Source of the DNA: Saccharococcus thermophilus
Lineage (GTDB): Bacteria > Bacillota > Bacilli > Bacillales > Anoxybacillaceae
Direction of reading: 5' to 3'
NCBI RefSeq assembly: GCF_011761475.1
Contig: NZ_JAASRS010000001.1
Location: 372,001-436,000, forward strand
Length of the DNA: 64,000 bases
Part shown: positions 29,940 to 38,819 of the stretch, piece after piece
How the letters are laid out: every line of letters starts with the position of its first letter
Numbering within the stretch: position 1 is the stretch's first letter
Position numbers and translations under genes: made by a program
The notes under the pieces: model-generated
The model's input: only the letters and a program-made list of their open reading frames with translations
Databases searched by the model: none
Told to the model about the DNA's origin: nothing

Positions 29940-30242
29940 TCGTGAAACATTTTCATCATTTATGTTATCCAATATTTAGGTAAAGGAAACAAGCCATACG
30001 GTGATCCAATGATCAATACATCATGATGATGTGGATACCGCCGGATCCAGTGAATGAAAAGAGGAATCACCACCCCGACAGAAATTCCAGCCACATTCGC
30101 TGCCGCATTCTGTCGTTCTTTCCGGGGCTAATCGCTGCCTGTATTCTTCCACGAGACCGGTAGCCATCAAAGGGTACCAAATTGTCGCAATCCGCCGAAG
30201 CCCATCAGCAAACGGTGGCATAAGACATAACGCTATTGCCAA
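29940..30242 (-). pseudogene. Degenerate membrane-protein remnant, unrecognised
   Basis: On the minus strand ALCLMPPFADGLRRIATIWY and GLVEEYRQRLAPE continue, after one or two frameshifts, as AGISVGVVIPLFIHWIRRYP and PYGLFPLPKYWIT. This looks like the C-terminal end of a hydrophobic protein, but I cannot name its family. Confidence 0.35.
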
Positions 30243-30295
30243 AAAACGCGCTGAAACGATAGAAAAAGAAATTTATGCGTGAGAGGAGTTCGGGC

Positions 30296-31216
30296 ATGTC
30301 GAAACTGTTCGTTTACATATCCCTCGTCTTGATTATGATGATCTGGGGATTCAACGTGACTGCCATCAAGATTTTAGTCGAACATTTTTCGCCGGTGATG
30401 TTAACGTCGTTTCGGATTTTTACAGCAGGGATTGTTGTGATTCTGATTTTGCTATTCATGGGGCAGTTGCGGAAATTGACTTGGAAGGAAGTTATGTATA
30501 TTGGCATAGCCGCTTTGTTTAGCGTCGTTGCCCATCACCTTTTTCTTGCGCTTGGATTAACCAAAACGACAGCGTCCAACGCTGGCTTAATTTTAGGTCT
30601 TGTTCCGCTGGTGACATCGGTGTTAGCGGTCATCTTTTTGGGCGATCGGTTTACAGTGTTTCGGTTTGTCGGGATTTTCCTCGGGTTTACCGGCGTGGTG
30701 TTTGTTGTGTTAAACGGCGAAAGCGGCATTCACCATGTGTCCATTGGCGATTTTTATGTATTTCTGGCCGTATTATCTCAAGGAATCAGTTTTATCATGA
30801 TAAAAAAGGCAACGATCGATGCGCGTGTGATGACAGGTTGGATGTTGTTGTTTGGGTCTTTGCTTTTATTTTTCATTAGTTTATGGATGGAACCGAACGG
30901 CTTATCCAGCTTGGCCAACGGTACGCCATCTCTATGGATAATCTTCCTTGCTTCTGCTGTATTTGCCACTGCGCTGGGTCATATGTTTTACAACCAAGCG
31001 ATTCAGCATATTGGTGCGGTGGAATCGGCGATTTTCATTAATTTGAATCCTTTGTTTTCTTTGCTGGGAGCTTATTTATTTCTCGGAGAATCTATTTCTT
31101 TTACACAAATGGTGGGATTTGTTTTGATTGTGATTGGCGTCGTCTTAGGCAGCGGTGTATTGGATGAAATCGGGACGCTTATCCATCGCTCGAAAATGAT
31201 GGGGAAAAAGTGCTAA
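30296..31216 (+). CDS. EamA/DMT family transporter
   Basis: Ten predicted membrane helices in two EamA repeats: IWGFNVTAIKILVEHFSP with the first repeat and FLASAVFATALGHMFYNQAI with NLNPLFSLLGAYLFLGE in the second. Substrate is not readable from sequence; the family exports amino acids, metabolites or drugs. ATG 30296 follows GAGAGGAG. 306 aa. No partner gene; it ends in its own terminator. Confidence 0.88.
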   Translation: MSKLFVYISLVLIMMIWGFNVTAIKILVEHFSPVMLTSFRIFTAGIVVILILLFMGQLRKLTWKEVMYIGIAALFSVVAHHLFLALGLTKTTASNAGLILGLVPLVTSVLAVIFLGDRFTVFRFVGIFLGFTGVVFVVLNGESGIHHVSIGDFYVFLAVLSQGISFIMIKKATIDARVMTGWMLLFGSLLLFFISLWMEPNGLSSLANGTPSLWIIFLASAVFATALGHMFYNQAIQHIGAVESAIFINLNPLFSLLGAYLFLGESISFTQMVGFVLIVIGVVLGSGVLDEIGTLIHRSKMMGKKC

Positions 31217-31246
31217 AAAACGGAGCTGGTAGGGGCTCCGTTTTTT
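31215..31246 (+). terminator. Terminator of the EamA transporter gene
   Basis: AAAAAACGGAGC pairs with GCTCCGTTTTTT. Confidence 0.92.
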
Positions 31247-31794
31247 ATTGTTCTTCTCCTTTGGGATTGTGTCGGTTCCTGTTGCGTTGCGGACAGTATA
31301 AAATCGGTTAAGCAGGAGGAATCAGGGCTAAACGGCTCTGCTTCCTTTTCTTTTTTCAATTGTCTCAGGCCCCAAAGAAGTTGTCAGGAGAAGCACTTGA
31401 CAGCCCTGCGGAATTCCGAGAATGGAGAAGGAGAAAATATAGTCCCTCGTTTACTCGTTTTTTAGCCGGTTTGTGCATATTAGGCGGGTATTTTCTATCG
31501 AGCGTTTGGCGGTTTCCTTTTATAAGGAAGGATGCATATGTGTGATGGGGCAATTGCCGGCTGAATCTTCACCCATTCAGGAAAACGATGATGATACACA
31601 AATGCGTGAAAATTTGTTAAAATTTTATGTATATTCTGTAAAATTAAAACCGCTGTTTTTCGGAAGTCGGAGAGGTGTTCTTTCATAAAAATTTACATCA
31701 ACGAAACAAAATGACTAAATAAGTAAAGTAATCTATATATTAGAATAAGCGGTTTGCCGACCGTTCCATAACTGAAAGAATGGGGGAGAGGGCA
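31247..31794. other. Intergenic region without a supported gene
   Basis: About 550 bp. Short frames exist (for example 31360-31545 with PSFTRFLAGLCILGGYFLSS) but lack ribosome sites and known motifs. A hairpin around 31312-31350 with a T-rich tail may be an old terminator. The right end holds the ribosome site of the MFS gene. Confidence 0.4.
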
Positions 31795-33129
31795 GTGGAG
31801 AAGTTAGAAGATGCCTTGCCTTCGTATGAAACAAAGAGGCGGCCGGGCTGGAAACTGTATGTTTCTTTGCCGATTTTATCGTGGGCGTTGTATGATTTTG
31901 CGAATACGATTTTTTCCTCGAATGTGAATACGATTTTTTTCCCGCTTTATGTTTCGGAAGCGGTGGGAAAAAGCGAGAGCTTGAACCAGATAGCCAGTAC
32001 ATTTATTTCTTATGCGAATGCGTTAGCCTCTTTCTTTTTAGTTGTATTTTCTCCTTTATACGGCACATGGATTGACCGGACTGGGAGAAGAAAGAAATGG
32101 CTTGGGATCTTTACGGCTCTTTCGGTTGCGGCGACTTTGCTTATGGGCGTTGCCGGATATTCGAATCCTGCGAATTTCATTTTTGGATTGCCGGCATCTT
32201 TTATCATCACCGTGCTTTTATTTGTCGCGGCAAAGTTTTTTTATCATTCGAGCCTCGTGTTTTACGATTCCATGATTTCTATTTTGGGGAATAAACAGGA
32301 AATTCCGCTCATCTCCGGTTTTGGTGTTGCCGTCGGATATGTCGGAACGCTTGTCGGGCTTGCCGTGTATCCGTTTGTTGGCGAAAAGGATTACTACCGG
32401 GCTTTTATTCCAAGCGCCCTTTTGTTTCTCCTCTTTTCTTTACCGCTTTTTTTCTTTGTCAAAGAAGAAGCCGCTCTGCTAAAGCGAAAGGCCGGATTTT
32501 TGGCGGGCTATCGGGATATTTATGCGACGTTGAAAGAAATGAAAAAGTATCAACACATTTTTACTTTCATGATTGCTTATTTCTTTTTAAATGATGCGGT
32601 GGCGACGACAATCGCTATCATGTCCGTTTATGCCAAGGCGATTGCCGGGTTTACGGCGGGAGAATTTATCCTTTTATATTTAGTTTCCACCGTTTCTAGC
32701 ATTATCGGTTCCTTTCTTTTTGGCTATATTACAAGAAGCAAAGGGGCAAAAAAAGCGGTTTTGTATGTCGGCGTCATGATGTGCATCGCACTGGCGATAG
32801 GGTCGCTTGCTTTTTCCAAGCTTTCTTTTTGGATCGCTGGAAGCTTGTTCGGCGTTAGTTTAGGAGCGATGTGGGTTACTTCGAGAACATATATTGTCGA
32901 GCTTTCGCCGAAAGATAAGCAAGGGCAATTTTTCGGGCTGTTCGCTTTTTCCGGAAAAGTGTCGGCCATCATCGGCCCGGGGATTTACGGAAGCATTACC
33001 CTTCTTCTTCATTCGTATGGTAACATTGCTAATCGGTTGGCGATGGGATCGCTGCTAGTGATGGTGCTCCTTGGCATTTTCTTTTTGAGGAAGGTAGAGC
33101 CGCAGGCGCTTGCCGAGACGGAAAGCTGA
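31795..33129 (+). CDS. MFS transporter of the UMF1/Atg22-like family
   Basis: Twelve membrane segments. The start region SWALYDFANTIFSSNVNTIFFP is the hallmark of this family (vacuole effluxer Atg22-like), with FSPLYGTWIDRTGRRKKW as the MFS loop 2-3 motif. Substrate unknown; the yeast namesake exports amino acids. I prefer GTG 31795 because GGGGGAG lies 6-7 nt upstream; ATG 31780 is in frame but poorly placed. About 444 aa. Confidence 0.85.
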   Translation: MEKLEDALPSYETKRRPGWKLYVSLPILSWALYDFANTIFSSNVNTIFFPLYVSEAVGKSESLNQIASTFISYANALASFFLVVFSPLYGTWIDRTGRRKKWLGIFTALSVAATLLMGVAGYSNPANFIFGLPASFIITVLLFVAAKFFYHSSLVFYDSMISILGNKQEIPLISGFGVAVGYVGTLVGLAVYPFVGEKDYYRAFIPSALLFLLFSLPLFFFVKEEAALLKRKAGFLAGYRDIYATLKEMKKYQHIFTFMIAYFFLNDAVATTIAIMSVYAKAIAGFTAGEFILLYLVSTVSSIIGSFLFGYITRSKGAKKAVLYVGVMMCIALAIGSLAFSKLSFWIAGSLFGVSLGAMWVTSRTYIVELSPKDKQGQFFGLFAFSGKVSAIIGPGIYGSITLLLHSYGNIANRLAMGSLLVMVLLGIFFLRKVEPQALAETES

Positions 33130-33143
33130 CGGGAGGTTTTATG

Positions 33144-33163
33144 GGTGCTTGTCCCTTGGCAGC
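33144..33163 (+). repeat. Degenerate GGTGCTTGTCCCTTGGCAGC motif, copy 3 of 8
   Basis: Differs from the consensus at a few positions, but occupies the same place relative to a galE remnant as copies 2 and 6. It lies just after the MFS gene. Confidence 0.55.
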
Positions 33164-33187
33164 CGGTCGACAGCTAAATCGATACCT

Positions 33188-33415
33188 GTTTACAATCTTG
33201 GCAACGGCTTAGGCTATTCCGTCAACGAATTCATTGAAACAGATGAAAAAGTAATCGGTCGCAAAGCGTCATTGAATACACCGACCGCCGCCCGGACGAC
33301 CCGGCGCCCCTTGTCGCCTCATCGCAAAAAATTTATGAAGAACTCGCATAAAAAGCGGAATATTCTTTGGAACAAATCGTTGAAAGCGCGTGGAAATGGC
33401 ATAGTCGAAATGTGA
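33188..33415 (+). pseudogene. galE 3'-end remnant, copy 2
   Basis: YNLGNGLGYSVNEFIET, then TDRRPDDPAPLVASSQKIYEEL and AEYSLEQIVESAWKWH across frameshifts and a stop at about 33348. It starts at the same GalE residue as copies 1 and 3. It shares runs such as GGCAACGGCTTAGGCTATTC with copy 1 but is clearly diverged. Confidence 0.75.
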
Positions 33416-33420
33416 AGAAA

Positions 33421-33458
33421 ACAGCCTCCTGCTGAATGGCGTTTAGCGGGAGGCTGTT
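33421..33458 (+). terminator. Hairpin after galE remnant 2
   Basis: ACAGCCTCCTGCT pairs with AGCGGGAGGCTGT (one wobble pair). The T-tract is weak. Remnant 1 is followed by a related hairpin, so the stem was probably part of the original galE 3' end. Confidence 0.65.
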
Positions 33459-33470
33459 CAAATATGTTTT

Positions 33471-33574
33471 CTTAACTTCTTTCTTTAATTGATTCAATTA
33501 GTTTTGATATAGATGATAACCAGCGATAGTTATTAATTTGTTCCATAATTGTGTCATTATCTATTTCTTCATTT
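33471..33574 (-). repeat. Block A, left copy (3' end of an unknown minus-strand gene)
   Basis: 104 bp, about 90% identical to 42251-42354. On the minus strand both can be read as the end of a protein, here IMEQINNYRWLSSISKLIES followed by IKERS and a stop. The gene body is absent in both places. The left copy ends at a GGTGCCTGTCACC motif. Confidence 0.7.
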
Positions 33575-33578
33575 TTTC

Positions 33579-33591
33579 GGTGCCTGTCACC
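33579..33591 (+). repeat. GGTGCCTGTCACC motif, copy 4 of 8
   Basis: It lies exactly between block A and the left edge of the duplicated SEC-C segment. The other SEC-C segment at 47.15 kb reads CGGTG-CGATTTAT, lacking the 12 bases CCTGTCACCATC that are present here. Confidence 0.8.
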
Positions 33592-35210
33592 ATCCGATTT
33601 ATGGGACATGGGATTGGATTGTATCATTGGTGCAAAAAGGAAAAGCCAAGCCGCGATGTTCGTGCCCACTCTCATTTTTGCTTGAGGGCAAACAGGAGCG
33701 AGACCGCAAGAAATCGATACGGTGTGACTTCATTTTCTATGCTATAGAACAATTGGTGTTTATGGTACAATTAAGAAAATAACGGCATGGCCGAAATTGT
33801 AAAGAAGGTGAAACTATTGGCAACGATTTCGCGGAATGCTCCGTGCCGTGCGGGAGCGGCAGAAAGTATAAGCAGTGCTGCGGCAAGGAAAAAACCGTTT
33901 CGCTGCAGTCGGTTGTGGAACGGGAGTTAGGGGAATGTATGCGCGATGTATTGGCGTATGCAGCGGACCGTTATGAAGATGAGATCGTTCCGTTTCTCGA
34001 AGAGCGGCAGACGGAAGGGCTACCGGAAACGCTGGCGATCGGAATCGAACTGTTTGTCACCAACTGGGCGATTTTTTGCCTACCGCTAGAAAGCGAAAAC
34101 ACAACGATTTTCGCCTCTTATTTGCAAGACCGGCGCAGTGCGCGCTGGCGTCCGTCGGTGCGGACGCAAATTGAGTCGTGGCAAGGCGCGGTGCCGTCGT
34201 TCGACGAACTCATCGGCCGCGATGGGGAACGGAATTTGTTTGTACGGGATGTGCTGACCGGGGAAGAAAAGCAGGTCCATATTTTCGAGGCCGATGAAGT
34301 GCCGGAGATGGAAGAAGGGGATATCCTTATCGGTTTATTAGTGCCATATGGACAAGCGTATACGTATTTCACGACGCTGCTTGTGTTTCCGCACGCTGGT
34401 GCCGGACGGTTGATTGCCACACTGCGCCAGGAGCAGCACGGGGAAACCGATGGCCGCGCGTTTTTGCGCCACGCTTTTCCAGAAGCGATGGATCTTGCGG
34501 TGAGCCAGCTTATTTGGGAGTTCGTGCGGCAAATGGAATGGGAAAAGCCGGAGTACGAGGCGGTGATGCAGGAGCTAAGGAGCCGTTTCCCGAATGACCA
34601 GGAGGAGGCGCTAGTGCGGGCGCATGTCATCTGGCGCGCGTATTGCAATAAGGAGCATCCGCGTATCGGCCATCCAGCAGTATATGCGGCCACCCTCCAT
34701 TATTTCGTCTGCGCCATAGCGGGCGGGGAAGAGTTGGAGGAAGAGGAGGTCGCCTTCTTATACGAAGTGCCGCTTGACAAGATGTCCGCCAGAGTGGACG
34801 ATCTGATGCTCTTTTCTTTCGACAGCATGATCGATGATGACGACGAATGGGACGATAAAGATTTGGATTTTCTTGATGATGACGACTGGGAGCTGGTTGA
34901 TGACGAGGATGATTCTGCTGATGATTATTGGGACCTTTCCGATGAGGACGGGTGGCTCTTTGATGACGATATGGAAGAGGACGAAATCGACTTATTGTTT
35001 GACGAGCTGATGGCGAAAATGGAGGAGCTGCTCGAGAGGGAAGACTGGGATGAGAAAAAGGTGATGAAATTAACCGAAAACCTCGTGGCCGAATGGGTCG
35101 ATGCAGGAGAGATCGATGAAGCTGATGCCGAGCTAGTCTGTGAGGCGATGCAAGCGCTGGCGCTCGAGGTGATACGGACGCAAAACAAAGGCTAGCCGCG
35201 GCCGAAATCG
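33592..35210 (+). repeat. Block C, left copy (duplicated SEC-C locus)
   Basis: About 1.6 kb that is roughly 97-98% identical to 47155-48780, including some 200 bp of upstream DNA with the same ribosome site. Copies of the CCTGTCAC motif stand at both ends of this copy (33579 and 35225) and at neither end of the other. Confidence 0.9.
33817..35195 (+). pseudogene. SEC-C motif protein, frameshifted copy
   Basis: The TTG start at 33817 with GAAGGTGA upstream is intact, but one C is missing in the codons for PCPCGSG (here CCGTGCCGTG, in the other copy CCGTGCCCGTG). This shifts the frame about nine codons in. The rest (33843-35195) stays open, and a GTG at 33843 could give MPCGSGRKYKQCC, but it has no ribosome site and loses the first zinc-binding Cys. 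The body is the same acidic protein as at 47.4 kb. It may be inactive, or a shortened product may be made; a read error cannot be excluded. Confidence 0.7.
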
Positions 35211-35224
35211 AAAGCGCTGTGCTC

Positions 35225-35243
35225 GGTACCTGTCACTTGTCGG
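35225..35243 (+). repeat. GGTACCTGTCACTTGTCGG motif, copy 5 of 8
   Basis: It lies at the right edge of the SEC-C duplication and at the left edge of a truncated UDG-like gene; both neighbours are broken at this point. Confidence 0.8.
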
Positions 35244-35545
35244 CATATGTGACGGACTTTGCTAGAGTAGCTAATCATAGAGGGATCCGGGATATGAAAA
35301 AGTGCAAGGAACTGTTAATGGACGAAATACATTTATTAAATCCCCAACTGGTCATATTGGTCGGTTCAGAGCCAAGAGATGCATTTAGCCACGAACTTCG
35401 GTTGCATCCGGAAAAGTACATGAGTGTTCCGTTTTCGTTAAAAGGAGTTCCGAAAAAGACACAAATAGAGGGTCCGCTTCTCTATAAGCAACTGCGTGAA
35501 CGTCTTTATCATTTGTTAGACAAGGAAAAGGGTCAGGTTCTGTGA
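35244..35545 (+). pseudogene. C-terminal fragment of a uracil-DNA-glycosylase-like protein
   Basis: Open from the motif onward. AYVTDFARVANHRGIRD and KKCKELLMDEIHLLNPQLVI followed by LVGSEP resemble the middle and C-terminal part of UDG-superfamily proteins (the step from iTdfvK to El..l.P.lvv.lG). The N-terminal half with the catalytic loop is absent, cut at the motif. Family call is tentative. Confidence 0.4.
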
Positions 35546-35961
35546 AGCGCCGAGAATGGTCGATAGATCTCTCGGTGCTGTAGCCTTGCTGCCGTTGCGC
35601 TGTTAAGCTGAAAAGCTGGATGAGCAATATCAAGATATGGATTGTTTTGGCCATCATCACCCGCTTCATCATTTTTGGTTGGATAGGCAGCCGTTAGGAT
35701 GTAATACAAAACCGCTCGTCCCGTATAAGGTTTTACATATCGATCACCCGGCAATACATGTGGCGTTTCGCCAAGTACCGTATGATTCGTGTTCTTTTCT
35801 GCTGGCTTTTGAGCAGAAAAAGGTGCCGCGTGCGAGAATTCATTTTGCGGGTGTTTTATGGCCATTAGCATGCCGAATAGGGGCAAACAAGTTATCAGCG
35901 CGTCCATTGTTAGCAGCAAAAGTACAAGGGGCATCATGATAAAATCCCGGCTACTACTCAT
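35533..35961 (-). CDS. Small putative membrane protein, unrecognised
   Basis: 142 codons on the minus strand: an N-terminal hydrophobic segment (PLVLLLLTMDALITCLPLFG, residues about 11-30), then an extracellular-looking part with LPGDRYVKPYTGRAVLYYIL. I know no family. No strong ribosome site is visible upstream, and it overlaps the UDG-like fragment by a few bases at its 3' end, so it may be a remnant. Confidence 0.35.
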   Translation of the reverse strand: MSSSRDFIMMPLVLLLLTMDALITCLPLFGMLMAIKHPQNEFSHAAPFSAQKPAEKNTNHTVLGETPHVLPGDRYVKPYTGRAVLYYILTAAYPTKNDEAGDDGQNNPYLDIAHPAFQLNSATAARLQHREIYRPFSALHRT

Positions 35962-36027
35962 TTCCTCAGCGCCAAACAGCCTCGCCCAATCGAATGACGG
36001 AGAGAGCCTGTCGCCGCTGGCCGATGA

Positions 36028-36058
36028 AAAGAGCCGCCCCTGTTCGTTACGGCTCTTT
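36028..36058 (-). terminator. Terminator of the Rpn-type gene
   Basis: AAAGAGCCG pairs with CGGCTCTTT; on the minus strand a run of Ts follows. It lies about 30 bp past the stop codon at 36087. Confidence 0.8.
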
Positions 36059-36086
36059 GTTGGGGATGGTCGTGTCGCGCGACAGA

Positions 36087-36947
36087 TTATTTGCCCATTT
36101 CTTTCGCTAAGTCTGCCACTTCAGCAACGGTTAATCCGGTCCGTTTCGCAATCTCATGAATAGGCAGGACATCTAGTAAGTTTTTTGCGATTTCAATTGC
36201 CTTCTGTTTTTCTGCTTCTTTCACTGCTTCTTCTTTTTCCTGTTCGAAAAGCCGAATGACCTTTGTCATTTTGATCCACTCCTTTACTTTTTTGACATAT
36301 TCTTCGTCAATAAACTTATCGGTAGCGGTTAAGATGCCGGCGATGACGTGTAGTTGCGTTGGTTCGTCACGAATTTCTTTTGCGAGCTCGATCGTTTTTT
36401 CAATCATCGTTTGCCGGTCGAAACGACTATTCATAAGTGGAACGAGAATGAGTTTCATCGTTTCTTCCGCTGTTAACGGTTCGTTGTTGAGAATTTTTTC
36501 TTCGATGGCATGGAAAATCGCATCTCCGTTGTATTCGCAAAGCAATACGGCTTTCGAAGAAATCAACACATCTCCAGCGTGCAATTGTTCGTGAGCGCTT
36601 GTGACTTCGCTCGTATAAATGACAACGATATGAATAGGCCTGATTTGTTTCTGCTGTCTATAGTATGTGTGCAAAATTCGGTAAGCATAATCGAGGTACT
36701 TTAAATGGTTTTCAATAAATCGTTGGTTGCTTTCGTATTCAAGGAGAAGGATCGAATCGTCTTCGAGAAGAAACAAGGTGTCTGAACGCTTTTCATCCGC
36801 TCGTACAGCTGGATATTCATTAGGCAACAGTGTCTTAATTTTCGGCAGTCCATGTAGTCCGTACACATCGAGCGCTTGATTTTGGTACAATTCGCTTAAC
36901 GACTTAAACAAAACGTCTTTCGCATGATACGATATACCACCTGCCAT
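36087..36947 (-). CDS. Rpn/PD-(D/E)XK nuclease family putative transposase
   Basis: 286 aa. The N-terminal half has the nuclease-like core: KRSDTLFLLEDDSILLLEYES (Asp and Glu of the PD-(D/E)XK fold), then a helical region and a Lys/Glu-rich C-terminal coiled coil with PIHEIAKRTGLTVAEVADLA. Rpn proteins promote RecA-independent recombination in E. coli; for this Bacillaceae branch the role is unknown. Start ATG 36947. Its first ~34 bp and upstream DNA are duplicated at 42.36-42.51 kb. Confidence 0.7.
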   Translation of the reverse strand: MAGGISYHAKDVLFKSLSELYQNQALDVYGLHGLPKIKTLLPNEYPAVRADEKRSDTLFLLEDDSILLLEYESNQRFIENHLKYLDYAYRILHTYYRQQKQIRPIHIVVIYTSEVTSAHEQLHAGDVLISSKAVLLCEYNGDAIFHAIEEKILNNEPLTAEETMKLILVPLMNSRFDRQTMIEKTIELAKEIRDEPTQLHVIAGILTATDKFIDEEYVKKVKEWIKMTKVIRLFEQEKEEAVKEAEKQKAIEIAKNLLDVLPIHEIAKRTGLTVAEVADLAKEMGK

Positions 36948-37071
36948 TTTTCTATCCTCACTTGTTTTTACTATTATTATACTCCCCCGTCTTAGTGCGT
37001 GTCATCTCTGTCATTTGAATATGAAAATGATGTGCAGCCTTTAGGTTTGGTGCCTGTCACTTGCCAGCCTG
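36914..37071. repeat. Block B, left copy (start and upstream of the Rpn-type gene)
   Basis: About 158 bp, roughly 97% identical to 42355-42510 apart from a 3-bp gap. It runs from inside the Rpn-type gene start to the GGTGCCTGTCACTTG motif at 37049 and stops just after it. Confidence 0.85.
37049..37069 (+). repeat. GGTGCCTGTCACTTGCCAGC motif, copy 6 of 8
   Basis: Joins block B to galE remnant 3, which begins about 10 bp further right. Confidence 0.8.
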
Positions 37072-37077
37072 AAATTT

Positions 37078-37262
37078 TACTATCTTGGAAGCGGTTTAGA
37101 CTGTTCCGTGAAAGAAGTCATTGAAACATATGAAGCAAAGCGTCATTGACACACTGACCGCCGCTGGGCGCCCCGGCGCGGCCTGTCGCATCATAAAAAA
37201 ATTTACGAAGAACTTTGGTTGGAAAGCGGAATATTCGTTGGAACCAATCATCGAAAGCGTAT
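37078..37262 (+). pseudogene. galE 3'-end remnant, copy 3
   Basis: YYLGSGLDCSVKEVIET, RPGAACRIIKKIYEEL-like and WKAEYSLEPIIESV are readable with frameshifts and a missing segment near 37130-37160. The remnant ends abruptly at about 37262 and runs into unrelated DNA, so here the galE end and its hairpin are lost. Confidence 0.7.
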
Positions 37263-37436
37263 ATAGTATTAACGGAATTATTAGGATTTGCTTTAAGGGC
37301 ATTGGAGGCAGTATGGAATATAGTAAGCAAGATACTACAATTTGTCCTGCGGCGGGTACTGTTATATTGGCATAAAGAACATGAGACGAAGCAAGATGCT
37401 TTATTTTTCTCCCCGCTTGATGAGGTAATCGGGTAA
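37263..37436 (+). pseudogene. Tail of an unrecognised hydrophobic protein
   Basis: In frame with an opening inside galE remnant 3, LLGFALRALEAVWNIVSKIL and VLLYWHKEHETKQDALFFSP read like the end of a membrane-associated protein. There is no start or ribosome site. It is fused to the galE remnant at about 37262. Confidence 0.3.
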
Positions 37437-38118
37437 AAGGGCACATGGATCGTTGAGTTGTGGCCGTTTAGAATCATTCATTTGGTGAGTGAGTGCGTTG
37501 TTCATGTCAGTTGCGTTGCCAGTGAAATGAAAATGTGGATCGAATAATGATTTGTTAGGAAAGCTTCTCACCGCGAAACAGGGAGAAGCTTTTTTTGTGG
37601 ATCGATTTTTTCGGCCGATGTTCACTCTATTAGGCTATTTAAATAAAAAATATATACCAAAAATTTTGCTAATACGACTAATTTCGACAAAATCCTCTGA
37701 TTTCATTGGTTAAAATATACTTATTTGGATGGGAAAAATAGAAAATTAGGTGACAAAAGTATGAGTAGAAGTGAGGAACTTTTTCACAAGGCAGTTTTTA
37801 GGTTCGACAAACAGTCGGACAAGCAGGAATCCTATTCATCTCCCCCATCAACCGCTGCAATAGCGGGGAACGAAAAGATGCCTATGGCCGGGTTCTTCCT
37901 GGCTCGATGGTTGTGTTTGAACTTCGCCGCGAAATGGGAGGGGGATTTAAAGTAAAAGAGTGGAGGGGTGGAACAGCCGCGATGGTATGGATTTCATCGA
38001 TTTTACTGCATGTGTGATGCTGTTTCCTTATACATAACTTTTACTCTAGTTTTGCAACACTATCTATATATAGTAAAATTGTCATAGTTAAATATTAAAA
38101 AGGGGAGGGGAGATAGCG
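37437..38118. other. Intergenic region with no supported gene
   Basis: About 680 bp. It contains the terminator at 37561-37597 and a frame at 37725-37955 (RSEELFHKAVFRFDKQSDKQ) that seems to continue after a shift as VLPGSMVVFELRREMGGGF, so it is probably another gene ruin that I cannot name. The right end carries GGGGAGGGGAG, the ribosome site of the MASE3 gene. Confidence 0.4.
37561..37597 (+). terminator. Orphan terminator
   Basis: AAGCTTCTC pairs with GAGAAGCTT, then seven Ts. No intact gene ends before it. Confidence 0.85.
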
Positions 38119-38565
38119 ATGACGAACAGTCCTGGCATGTTAAATCAGCAAGAGAAAAAAACGATAATGATTGCAGGCATTGCCACCTTATTTTTTTTGG
38201 CCACCATTTTGTTTCGTGATGAACTGTATTTTGTCGCCCAAGCAAAACAATATTTATCCATACACACCATCTTGGAATTCCTCAGCATCACCGTCTCGTT
38301 GTCCATCGCGATTCAAGGGTGGATGATTTTTCCGCAACATTTATCTAGATATCGCTTATGGTATTCGGGTGTATTTCTCATAGTCGGCATCATCGATTTA
38401 TTGCACACGCTTTCATATAAAGGCATGCCTGGCTTAATCATTACTGAAAGTTCTGCGCAAAAAGCTACATGGTTTTGGATTGCCGCTAGATTAACGCAAG
38501 CGTGCATGCTGTTTCTAATCATATTTTTTCCAGATAAACAAGTACAAAGCAGACAAAAAACATCC
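38119..38565 (+). pseudogene. MASE3-PAS-GGDEF-EAL protein, 5' part (split by IS110)
   Basis: Membrane-sensor half of a c-di-GMP enzyme. ATG 38119 follows GGGGAGGGGAG. Hydrophobic helices and DLLHTLSYKGMPGLI with ATWFWIAARLTQACMLFLI are typical of the MASE3 sensor. At about residue 149 (FPDKQVQSRQKTS) the frame enters the IS110 element. The remaining part resumes at 40016. Confidence 0.85.
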
Positions 38566-38819
38566 ATGAGTAAATTTTACTCCCCACCCAGGCATGAAAA
38601 TCCATCTCTCCTTCCCATAATGAATGATGAACGCAAACAGTTTGAAAAGACGTGCTTTTTAATGGTGGTTCGACCCTGTACAAAAAACTGTTTGAGTCCA
38701 TTTGGTGTTCCACCCATTGTGAGCCCTTTTCCTGTGAAAAGGTGACTACGAACAGAAAAATGCCTAACGTACAAGTGGACTCACTGTTTGCGAATTCATC
38801 AATGGAAGGAGTCAGGATC
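38566..38819 (+). ncRNA. Candidate bridge RNA region of the IS110 element
   Basis: In the IS110 group the long left noncoding end encodes a structured bridge RNA that pairs with target and donor DNA. Here that region holds a perfect 10-bp stem (CAAACAGTTT 38634-38643 with AAACTGTTTG 38685-38694), an overlapping partner pair (AATGGTGG 38661 with CCACCCATT 38710) and a small hairpin CTTTTC/GAAAAG near 38730. Boundaries and guide loops are not determined. Confidence 0.5.
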
